From assembly GCA_934385225.1 (NCBI GenBank), contig CAKRPQ010000039.1, positions 1 through 16,770 of the forward strand: a stretch of DNA of 16,770 nucleotides. Reading direction: 5' to 3'. The notes beneath the pieces were generated by a model. It was given only the letters and a program-made list of their open reading frames with translations. It did no database searches and was not told the DNA's origin. How positions within the stretch are numbered: position 1 is the stretch's first letter; every line of letters starts with the position of its first letter. Positions 5,983 to 12,154 of the stretch are shown piece by piece. The stretch is from an uncultured Eubacteriales bacterium. GTDB lineage: Bacteria > Bacillota > Clostridia > Oscillospirales > CAG-272. The position numbers and the translations under genes were made by a program.

Positions 5983-8000
5983 CGTCTTTCTCCTTTATTT
6001 TTCCAATATGCGGCAACGTCGTCAAGAGTCATTACGAAATCATCGTTCATGAGATCTCTGCCGCCTTCAAGTCCCGCGATAGAGCCGAGACCAGTCCATG
6101 TCATGAAGTATGTAAGATTATAACCGTCCTTCTGCATTCTCTTCATATCTTTGAGAAGATCGTCGCATGTGTAGTTATAACCGATAAGTTTTTCGTTCTC
6201 GTCTTTGATTTCAAGTGAGCCACCGGGACCGACCTCGGTAAGCGCCGCGGGTTTACCTGTCGACATCACCTTTACATAGGAATCGTCGCTGTTTATCTCG
6301 TAGCTGCCCGATGTGTACCAGTCACAGCCGACTATATCGACGTATTCGTCGCCCGGATATGCATAGAGAACATCAGAAAGACTACCGCTGTTATAGTTTG
6401 GAGAATATACCCAAACGGCGTTATCAATGCCGAGTTCTTCCGTGACGAGCTTATAGAAAAACTGCCAGAAATCGACCATAGTCTGCTTTGAAAGCGTTGC
6501 TCCGCCCTGATTTACGCACCACCAGAACCAGTTACCGTTCATTTCGTGAAGAGGTCTGAACATAAACGGAATACCGTTCTCTTTGAGAGATTTGAGAAGC
6601 CTTATTGTCGGTTCGAGAGTTTTACGAAGCCCTGCATTAAGCTCCGTTCCGTCGGTAAGCATTTCACGCGCGGCGTCGTCATCTCCGAGTTTTCCGCGGT
6701 AGAAAACGTTATCCGACGCGTTTTGAAGCGGGTTCGGCATATGAATACATACGGCAACGATTCCGCCGTCGTTTGCATATTCAAGCGCATCGGAAACGTT
6801 CTTTGAAAGCGTTTCGTCGTCAAGCGTATCCACTCCGTTATGATACGGGTTGTACGAACTGTATTTTCCCATATCAAGTTCAAGTATAGCCGTCTTCTTT
6901 CCTGTTGCTTCAAGCATTATTTCGTTCGTTTCTTTTATATTCGAACCGTTACCGAGGTATCCGTATGAATGACAGCCCGAAAGGACTTTATCGGGTGTAT
7001 TATAAACTTCGTCGAAAAGCCTGAGCATATCCGCCTTTGTGTACGGCACGGTGTAACCGAGAGTTCCCTTTTCGGACGTTACGGCAATCTCCGTACTGCC
7101 TTCTTTTGCGCGAAGGAATCGGTCAAGAAAAGTGTTTGCCGCCGCTTCGACAGAAGCGTAAGAACCTGATATTGTGACGTTACCGCTATCTGTGTCGGTA
7201 TCGACCGTCCACTCATTTACGTTTGTTGATCCTGCCGACACGAGAATATATTTATCATTCTCGTAAAGGCTGTCAAATTTAACGACTTTAAGGTTCGCAC
7301 CAAGGATTTTATCGAATATTTCATCGCGTATCATATTTGCGACGTTCTTTGATTTCAGATACGTTTCATCGCTGTTCACTTCACTTCCGTAATAAGCTAT
7401 CTTATATTCGGAAATATCCGTGCCGTTTATTGTGAGCTTGTCGTATCTATATTCCTTTTTATACGAAAAACCGTCGCCGAGAGGGATAAAAAGAGATTTT
7501 CCTTCGCCGTATATGAAATAATTTATAAAAATATCCGCTGCCTTTTCAAGCGCTTCGTCCGAACCGCCGATTATGTATATCTTGTTTCCGCTGCTCTTTA
7601 CGGCATAATCGGATTCTTTCATCGAAGCCTCGACATCGGACATGGTTTTATCCTTTGTCTTTCCGACGACAATCTCAAAAGCATTTGACTTTATTCCTCC
7701 GAAATCCGTATTAAGCTCCGCTTTTACACCCGTCTTTTCGAGGATTGCCGTCCTTACGCGCGTAGCCGTCTTTTTGACGCTTTCGCTTGCCGTATCCGAA
7801 CGAAGAATATCGTAAGCACTTATATCTGCGGCAAGGTTCGCTTTGACAAGCACCTGTTTACCCGCCTCGTCAAACAAGGTCAGCTCTGCGTCAGCCTTTA
7901 TCTTGTCATAATCGTTCTTTTCGGTGTCACTTTTCCCGCATCCGACAAGCGCGAGAAGCGCGAGTAAAAGCATAGCGACAAATGAAATATGTTTTTTCAT
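5979..8000 (-). CDS. GH26 glycoside hydrolase lipoprotein (surface beta-mannanase type)
   Basis: 673-residue predicted surface lipoprotein. The signal peptide MKKHISFVAMLLLALLALVGC has its lipobox cysteine at residue 21. Residues about 40-300 contain two similar alpha/beta modules. The first (about 50-175) includes EIVVGKT and DYAVKSSGNKIYIIGGS. The second (about 190-297) includes YILVSAG and GNVTISGSYASVEAAANTFL. They resemble non-catalytic domains placed before catalytic barrels in GH20/GH67-type enzymes; this assignment is tentative. The GH26 barrel runs from about 318, with acid/base E486 in FRPLHEMNGNWFWW and nucleophile E589 in ALTEVGP. The start has AGGAGG upstream. It is the first gene of a two-gene operon with its own promoter. 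Mannan or galactomannan is the likely substrate by family; no carbohydrate-binding module was recognised. Confidence 0.88.
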   Translation of the reverse strand: MKKHISFVAMLLLALLALVGCGKSDTEKNDYDKIKADAELTLFDEAGKQVLVKANLAADISAYDILRSDTASESVKKTATRVRTAILEKTGVKAELNTDFGGIKSNAFEIVVGKTKDKTMSDVEASMKESDYAVKSSGNKIYIIGGSDEALEKAADIFINYFIYGEGKSLFIPLGDGFSYKKEYRYDKLTINGTDISEYKIAYYGSEVNSDETYLKSKNVANMIRDEIFDKILGANLKVVKFDSLYENDKYILVSAGSTNVNEWTVDTDTDSGNVTISGSYASVEAAANTFLDRFLRAKEGSTEIAVTSEKGTLGYTVPYTKADMLRLFDEVYNTPDKVLSGCHSYGYLGNGSNIKETNEIMLEATGKKTAILELDMGKYSSYNPYHNGVDTLDDETLSKNVSDALEYANDGGIVAVCIHMPNPLQNASDNVFYRGKLGDDDAAREMLTDGTELNAGLRKTLEPTIRLLKSLKENGIPFMFRPLHEMNGNWFWWCVNQGGATLSKQTMVDFWQFFYKLVTEELGIDNAVWVYSPNYNSGSLSDVLYAYPGDEYVDIVGCDWYTSGSYEINSDDSYVKVMSTGKPAALTEVGPGGSLEIKDENEKLIGYNYTCDDLLKDMKRMQKDGYNLTYFMTWTGLGSIAGLEGGRDLMNDDFVMTLDDVAAYWKNKGERR

Positions 8001-8029
8001 ATAAACAACCTCCTGTTTCTTACGTTTTT

Positions 8030-8058
8030 ATTATACACTATCTACAAAAAGAGTTCAA
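8030..8058 (-). promoter_or_regulatory. Sigma-A promoter of the GH26 operon
   Basis: On the minus strand, TTGAAC (8058-8053) and TATAAT (8035-8030) are 17 bases apart, with a leader of about 25 bases to the ATG. The -35 box lies in one arm of an imperfect inverted repeat (8047-8075). Confidence 0.7.
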
Positions 8059-8075
8059 GAGTTTTTGATTCTTTT
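8047..8075. repeat. Imperfect AT-rich inverted repeat over the GH26 -35 box
   Basis: AAAAGA-GT-TCAA (8047-8058) faces TTGA-T-TCTTTT (8065-8075) around a 6-base loop. It could be an operator, or a weak terminator for the recombinase gene, for which no stronger one was seen. The stem is AT-rich and may be fortuitous. Confidence 0.35.
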
Positions 8076-8123
8076 GTCTATACGTAAAAGCGGGACTTAT
8101 ATAAATAATCAACGATTTTATTT

Positions 8124-9173
8124 CTATTCGTCGTTTTTAGGCGCATCTTTTTTCTCAAACCTGTGAATTTCGGGAGGCTCTATATCGGAAAGCGGGTTTC
8201 GCATCATGGCTTCTTCCATATCTCTGTTGCTGACATGTGTATATATCTGTGTTGTATTAAGCTGTTCGTGACCGAGAATATCTTTAAGAGTTCTCACATC
8301 GACCTGCCCAGACTGATACATAAGTGTTGCCGCTGTATGACGGAGCTTATGAACCGAGTAACCTCTGTTTCCGAGCCCGGCTTCGTCAAGATACTTTTTT
8401 ACCATCCACTGGATTGTTTTTACGCTTATCGGGTTATTCCGTCCTCTGCCGCTCAAAAAGAGCGCATTTCCGCAGTTCTTGTATTTCGGTGCTTTTCGCT
8501 CTTCGATATACTCTTCAAGAGACGCACGGCAGGCGGTATTCAAGTATATTATCCTTTCCTTGCTCCCCTTTCCTTTTACGCGAAGCGAGCGAAGATCGGG
8601 GTCAATATCGGTCGTTTTTATCCCGGCAAGTTCGGAAAGTCGCATTCCGCAGTTAAGAAAAAGAGTGATTATACAGTAATCCCTTATGCGTGTCTGTGAC
8701 ATTTCATCGTTTTTAACGGCATTAAGAAGAGAGACGCTCTCATCAACCGTGAGAAATTTCGGCAGTGCCTTTCCCTTTTTCGGTGTTTCTATATCTATCA
8801 CGGGATTGACGGTGAGAAGATGTTTTCTGTTAACAAGATATTTATAGAGAGCTTTTATTGCCGACAATTTACGCGCACGGGCGGCGGGTTTGTTGTTTCG
8901 CCCCTCGGTCGCATAGCTGAGAAAATGATATATCTCACTCGGTGTTATGCTCCCGATGAAAGAAACGTCTATGTCGCGAAGGTCGATATTATTAAACGCT
9001 TCCGTATCGGGTTCGATACCTTCTCTTGATGATATGATATAGCGAAAAAAAGTTCTGAGATCCGTCAGATATTCGTCTACCGTCTTTTGCGAACACCCCT
9101 GCGTGACAAGCTTGTAATCGGCAAAATCCCTTATTGTATTTGAAAATTGATTCATATCTACCGAATACGGCAT
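8124..9173 (-). CDS. Tyrosine recombinase (XerC/XerD-like integrase)
   Basis: 349-residue site-specific recombinase. The N-terminal core-binding SAM-like domain covers about residues 10-120 (SQKTVDEYLTDLRTFFRY, ending KALYKYLVNR). The catalytic domain holds the complete active site: R178 (GMRLSEL), K202 (KGKGSKER), H275 and R278 (HKLRHTAATL), H302 (LGHEQLNTTQIYTH) and the nucleophile Y311. It is longer than E. coli XerC/D (about 300 residues) because of an insertion after the first helices (about 48-72) and a charged C-terminal tail. The start has AAGGAG six bases upstream. No excisionase, relaxase, phage gene or flanking att repeat is visible, so a chromosomal Xer-type role is as likely as a mobile-element integrase. 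A perfect inverted repeat lies just upstream. Confidence 0.9.
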   Translation of the reverse strand: MPYSVDMNQFSNTIRDFADYKLVTQGCSQKTVDEYLTDLRTFFRYIISSREGIEPDTEAFNNIDLRDIDVSFIGSITPSEIYHFLSYATEGRNNKPAARARKLSAIKALYKYLVNRKHLLTVNPVIDIETPKKGKALPKFLTVDESVSLLNAVKNDEMSQTRIRDYCIITLFLNCGMRLSELAGIKTTDIDPDLRSLRVKGKGSKERIIYLNTACRASLEEYIEERKAPKYKNCGNALFLSGRGRNNPISVKTIQWMVKKYLDEAGLGNRGYSVHKLRHTAATLMYQSGQVDVRTLKDILGHEQLNTTQIYTHVSNRDMEEAMMRNPLSDIEPPEIHRFEKKDAPKNDE

Positions 9174-9189
9174 ATTTAACTCCTTAATA

Positions 9190-9212
9190 AAAATTTACAA
9201 AATGTAAATTTT
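9190..9212. repeat. Perfect 10-bp inverted repeat, candidate operator
   Basis: AAAATTTACA (9190-9199) and TGTAAATTTT (9203-9212) face each other across AAA. It lies 16 bases upstream of the recombinase start, and its downstream edge is 12 bases before the -35 box of the divergent membrane protein gene, so one bound protein could affect both. It also covers a TAAAAT element that may be the recombinase -10 box. Confidence 0.6.
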
Positions 9213-9224
9213 ATCTTTTTATGC

Positions 9225-9253
9225 TTGATTTTTAGTTTGCTAATCCTTATAAT
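9225..9253 (+). promoter_or_regulatory. Sigma-A promoter of the small membrane protein gene
   Basis: TTGATT (9225-9230) and TATAAT (9248-9253) are separated by 17 bases, giving a start near 9260 and a short leader to the ATG at 9273. Confidence 0.65.
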
Positions 9254-9272
9254 TATCTAAAAAGGAGATATT

Positions 9273-9824
9273 ATGAAATTTAAGGATTTTATGAAATACT
9301 ATTCTTACGGATATGTAAGAATTTTTGTTGATCAGATCGCCATTGCGATCTTCGCTGTCGCAGTTGCGGTCGGTGTTTCGAGCAAAGGCACGACTCTCGC
9401 CGTTATATCAAGTATTTTCTCTGTCTGTTTCTTCCTTTTCGCCGTGGCGGCTCTCACTTTTAAGCAAGGCATCTCGGACAAAGAAAAAACCGAACTCGGA
9501 CGATTTAAGAAAAACAGTCTGACAGGTTTTTATATGGGACTTATCGCAAGCATACCGAACTTTGTTCTTGCTTTGCTTCACGCTTTCCTTGCACTGTTCC
9601 CGTCGCTTCAAAATTACAAAGGTATTGTAAATGTAATAATGAAGCTCATTTACGGAGAATACCTCGGTCTTCTGACACTGAGCATCGGGGAAAGAAAGCT
9701 CGGAGAAATGATACTTCCGTTCTTTATTATGATAATTCCCACCTTGCTCGCCGCGTTTTTCGGCTACTACTTTGCGATAAACGGCATCATAGTTCCGAAG
9801 CCGACCAAAAAAGATCTTGAATAA
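9273..9824 (+). CDS. Hypothetical integral membrane protein
   Basis: 183-residue protein that I do not recognise. The short polar N-terminus (MKFKDFMKYYSYGYVR) is followed by hydrophobic segments at about 17-35, 41-62, 86-109, a weaker one at 120-137, and 147-170. A charged loop (65-82, SDKEKTELGRFKKN) separates the second and third segments, and the C-terminus is basic/polar (PKPTKKDLE). No signal peptidase site, transport motif or catalytic motif is apparent. It has its own promoter and an AAGGAG box five bases before the ATG, and is followed by a strong terminator, so it is a single-gene unit. It is divergent from the recombinase gene, with a shared palindrome between them; whether they are functionally linked is unknown. 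Confidence 0.8.
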   Translation: MKFKDFMKYYSYGYVRIFVDQIAIAIFAVAVAVGVSSKGTTLAVISSIFSVCFFLFAVAALTFKQGISDKEKTELGRFKKNSLTGFYMGLIASIPNFVLALLHAFLALFPSLQNYKGIVNVIMKLIYGEYLGLLTLSIGERKLGEMILPFFIMIIPTLLAAFFGYYFAINGIIVPKPTKKDLE

Positions 9825-9828
9825 TACG

Positions 9829-9860
9829 AAAAGACTTCCACCCCGTGCGGAGGTCTTTTT
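9829..9860. terminator. Bidirectional terminator between membrane protein and AraC/PocR genes
   Basis: AAAAGACTTCC (9829-9839) pairs with GGAGGTCTTTT (9849-9859), 11 bp with one G-T pair, followed by T residues on both strands. It ends at the stop codon of the convergent regulator. Confidence 0.8.
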
Positions 9861-10717
9861 TATATTTCTGTTTTATACTTTTCGCGGTAAACTTTCGGCG
9901 AAACACCGTAGCGTTTCTTAAAAACGGTTGAAAAATAGTTTGACGTTCCGAAGCCGAGTACGCTTGATATTTCTATAAGCGAAAGAGACGAGCTTGAAAG
10001 GAACCACGCCGCCTCTTCAAGCCTCAGGTGCGTAATATACTCCGAAATGCTGACGCCGCATTCCTTTTTGAACGAGTGCGAAAGCGTAGAAACGCTGCAA
10101 TGGAAAACGCGGCTTATCGAATCCATTGTAATTTTATCGGTGTGGTGCTGATTTATATAGTGGATAACGTCGTTTATAAGCGAGTTCCCGCTCGGAAGCG
10201 TTTCTTTTACGCTGTCATACGCAACCTTGAACATACTTTGGAGCGGGTGTATAAGTGTACCTATAAAATCCGCGCTTGGAATATCCGAGGAAAGTCCGCT
10301 TCGCCATTCACCGAGAAGTGCGTCTTTGCCGACCGAATATTTTTCGGCGTAACGGTCAAGTTTTGCGTGCGAAACTTCATTTTCGCCGCGATAACCGCTG
10401 ACACAGATGAAACCAGTGACCTTATCGTCGTTCTTTATCGGATAGACGAACTCACTCACACCTGCATAGCATGTGCCGAAAAATTCGCCCGCAATACACC
10501 TTTTGGCAACGTTCGCCTGTTTCGCTATGCAAACGTTCCATGTGCCGCAAACGCTCTTGATATATCTGCAATATGAATTTATATGAAAATTATATCTTAT
10601 AAGTCCCTTACTGCCTGTCACGGGATCACCGTCAAGCGAATGAACGGTTATAAAAAGGTCGTGTTCCTTTATGAGATAGTCGAGATAATCTGTTATATCG
10701 GTCATTATCGTTCGCAT
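9860..10717 (-). CDS. AraC-family regulator with PocR sensor domain
   Basis: 285-residue regulator. Residues about 8-150 match the PocR ligand-sensing domain: CRYIKSVCGTWNVC, then GTCYAGVSEFVYPI (81-94) and GFICVSGYRG. It has six cysteines between 50 and 105 (C50, C57, C63, C74, C83, C105), more than the three I recall as usual. Residues about 185-282 are the AraC double helix-turn-helix (ITMDSISRVFHCSVSTLSHSF, then LIEISSVLGFGTSNYFSTVFKKRYGVSPKVYR). PocR domains occur in regulators of small-molecule catabolism, such as propanediol use. The start at 10717 has AGAGGTGAT immediately upstream. It is divergent from the FAD oxidoreductase gene, whose promoter lacks a -35 box, so this is probably its activator. 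Confidence 0.88.
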   Translation of the reverse strand: MRTIMTDITDYLDYLIKEHDLFITVHSLDGDPVTGSKGLIRYNFHINSYCRYIKSVCGTWNVCIAKQANVAKRCIAGEFFGTCYAGVSEFVYPIKNDDKVTGFICVSGYRGENEVSHAKLDRYAEKYSVGKDALLGEWRSGLSSDIPSADFIGTLIHPLQSMFKVAYDSVKETLPSGNSLINDVIHYINQHHTDKITMDSISRVFHCSVSTLSHSFKKECGVSISEYITHLRLEEAAWFLSSSSLSLIEISSVLGFGTSNYFSTVFKKRYGVSPKVYREKYKTEI

Positions 10718-10789
10718 GAAATCACCTCTTTTTGCATGATTTTATAGATAATCGGTGTTTTTTGAGAGGAAACGGAACAAGATTTGGTA

Positions 10790-10795
10790 TATACT
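10790..10795 (+). promoter_or_regulatory. Candidate -10 box of the FAD oxidoreductase gene
   Basis: TATACT at 10790-10795 is the best plus-strand -10 match before the gene. The position 17 bases upstream reads AGGAAA, unlike a -35 box, which fits a promoter needing an activator. Confidence 0.35.
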
Positions 10796-10796
10796 T

Positions 10797-10826
10797 ATTT
10801 TAACACAAACAAAAGGAGCTTGTCAA
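10797..10826 (-). promoter_or_regulatory. Sigma-A promoter of the AraC/PocR gene
   Basis: On the minus strand, a perfect TTGACA (10826-10821) is followed after 18 bases by TAAAAT (10802-10797), with TG one base before the -10 box. It overlaps the ribosome binding site of the divergent oxidoreductase gene and gives the regulator a leader of about 70 bases. Confidence 0.6.
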
Positions 10827-10827
10827 T

Positions 10828-12108
10828 ATGTTTTACATTCAAAACGAAGTCAAATGCAAAATTGCAGGCGAATACGACGTTATCGTCTGCGGCAGCGGTC
10901 CTTCGGGTATGGGTGCTGCAATTTCCGCGGCAAGAAACGGTGCGAAAGTTCTTTTGATCGAATATCTGGGAAATGTCGGAGGCGTCTCGACAAGCGGCAT
11001 GATGAGCCACTGGACGGGCAACGTAAACAGCAGACTTTATGACGAAATACTGGCGCGCGCGAAGAAAAAGAACACCACAGTCAAAGACGTCGAAAGGATA
11101 ACGATCGATCCCGAAATGCTTAAAAACGTATACTGCGAAATGATAAAGGAAGAAGGTATCGACCTGCTTCTCTACACTTTCGTTTGCGACGTAATAATGG
11201 AAGGGCGCAAGGTTAAAGGCGTTATCACGGAGAGCAAGAGCGGAAGATGTGCATACATGGCAAAAGCCGTTATCGACTGCACAGGCGATGGCGATGTTGC
11301 CGCAAAGTCGGGGGCCGAATTCTTTCTCGGACGCGAAGAAGACCAGAAAATGCAGCCCGCAACAATAATGTTCAAAGTGGGCGGCGTTGACTACGACAGA
11401 GCTGTTTTCCCGGGAGCTTTTGAGGACACGGTTGAAACCGAGAAAGGCGAACTGCAATCGCTTGCAAAGAAAATACTTCCTTTCCCCGCGGGACACGTTC
11501 TTCTTTATCGTTCCACACTTCCCGGAATTGTCACCTGCAATATGACAAACTGCATTGATATTGACGCGACAAAAGCGGAAGATCTCACGCGCGCGGAGCT
11601 TGTCTGCCGCTCGCAGATGGAACCGATAGTAAAATTCCTGCGCGAATACGCACCGGGCTATGAAAACTGCTACATAATAAGCGCAGCGTCTCTTATCGGC
11701 GTGAGAGAAACGCGCCATTTCATCGGCGTCAAACAGCTGAACGAGCGCGACATTCTTGAAGCAAAGGTATTCCCCGACGCCGTTGTCAGAGATGCGCACT
11801 TTAATTTCGACGTACACAACATGAGCGGCGCAAGCCTTGACGCAAGCGGCGTGCAGAAAAAGTTCACGCAGAAAAACGGCTATACTATTCCCTACGGTTG
11901 TCTTGTACCGAAAGAGACCGACGGACTTCTCCTTTCGGGCAGAAACATATCGGGAACGCACATGGCACACTCAAATTTCAGAGCAATGCCTATATGCCTT
12001 GCAATCGGCGAAGCGGGCGGAGTTGCCGCCGCATTATCGGCAAAAAGCGGCACAGAGCTTCGTGACATTGATGTAACGGAAATTCAGAAAAAAGTTTTTG
12101 TAGACTGA
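10828..12108 (+). CDS. FAD-dependent oxidoreductase (PF12831-type)
   Basis: 426-residue flavoprotein. After a short leader the FAD-binding Rossmann motif reads YDVIVCGSGPSGMGAAISAAR (GSGPSG at 22-27), with E45 ending strand 2, the residue that binds the FAD ribose. GGVSTSGMM (51-59) and VIDCTGDGDVAAKSGAEF are the middle motifs of the FAD_oxidored family. The C-terminal flavin motif is GLLLSGRNISGTHMAHSNFRAMP with IGEAGGVAAALSA. No FeS-cluster cysteine set, signal peptide or membrane segment is seen, so it is probably cytosolic. The substrate is not deducible. The ATG has AAAAGGAG about 10 bases upstream. It is a single-gene unit closed by a strong terminator and divergent from a PocR-AraC regulator, which suggests an inducible catabolic role. 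Confidence 0.9.
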   Translation: MFYIQNEVKCKIAGEYDVIVCGSGPSGMGAAISAARNGAKVLLIEYLGNVGGVSTSGMMSHWTGNVNSRLYDEILARAKKKNTTVKDVERITIDPEMLKNVYCEMIKEEGIDLLLYTFVCDVIMEGRKVKGVITESKSGRCAYMAKAVIDCTGDGDVAAKSGAEFFLGREEDQKMQPATIMFKVGGVDYDRAVFPGAFEDTVETEKGELQSLAKKILPFPAGHVLLYRSTLPGIVTCNMTNCIDIDATKAEDLTRAELVCRSQMEPIVKFLREYAPGYENCYIISAASLIGVRETRHFIGVKQLNERDILEAKVFPDAVVRDAHFNFDVHNMSGASLDASGVQKKFTQKNGYTIPYGCLVPKETDGLLLSGRNISGTHMAHSNFRAMPICLAIGEAGGVAAALSAKSGTELRDIDVTEIQKKVFVD

Positions 12109-12115
12109 CAGATAT

Positions 12116-12148
12116 AAAAAACGGACTGCATTTGGCAGTCCGTTTTTT
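12116..12148. terminator. Bidirectional terminator between oxidoreductase and ATPase genes
   Basis: ACGGACTGC (12121-12129) pairs with GCAGTCCGT (12135-12143). The stem is lengthened by AAAAA/TTTTT, giving 14 bp with U tracts in both directions. It closes both the oxidoreductase gene and the convergent TerB/ATPase operon. Confidence 0.9.
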
Positions 12149-12154
12149 ATTTTT

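Noticed and set aside
8163..8699. A 178-codon plus-strand frame opposite the recombinase
   Set aside because: It covers the recombinase catalytic domain in antisense, has no ribosome site and shows no recognisable protein features.
9190..9212. The palindrome as a dif or Xer recombination site
   Set aside because: dif sites have two 11-base arms with a 6-base centre and a known sequence pattern. This repeat has a 3-base centre and does not fit that pattern.
8124..9824. Recombinase gene as evidence of an integrated mobile element
   Set aside because: No other mobile-element gene, att-like direct repeat, tRNA target or composition change was seen around it; a chromosomal Xer-type role is equally likely.
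10795..11970. A 391-codon open frame on the minus strand opposite the FAD oxidoreductase
   Set aside because: Its protein is extremely rich in Cys, Phe, Val and Ala without any motif, it has no ribosome site, and the opposite strand encodes a textbook flavoprotein. It is a codon-bias shadow.
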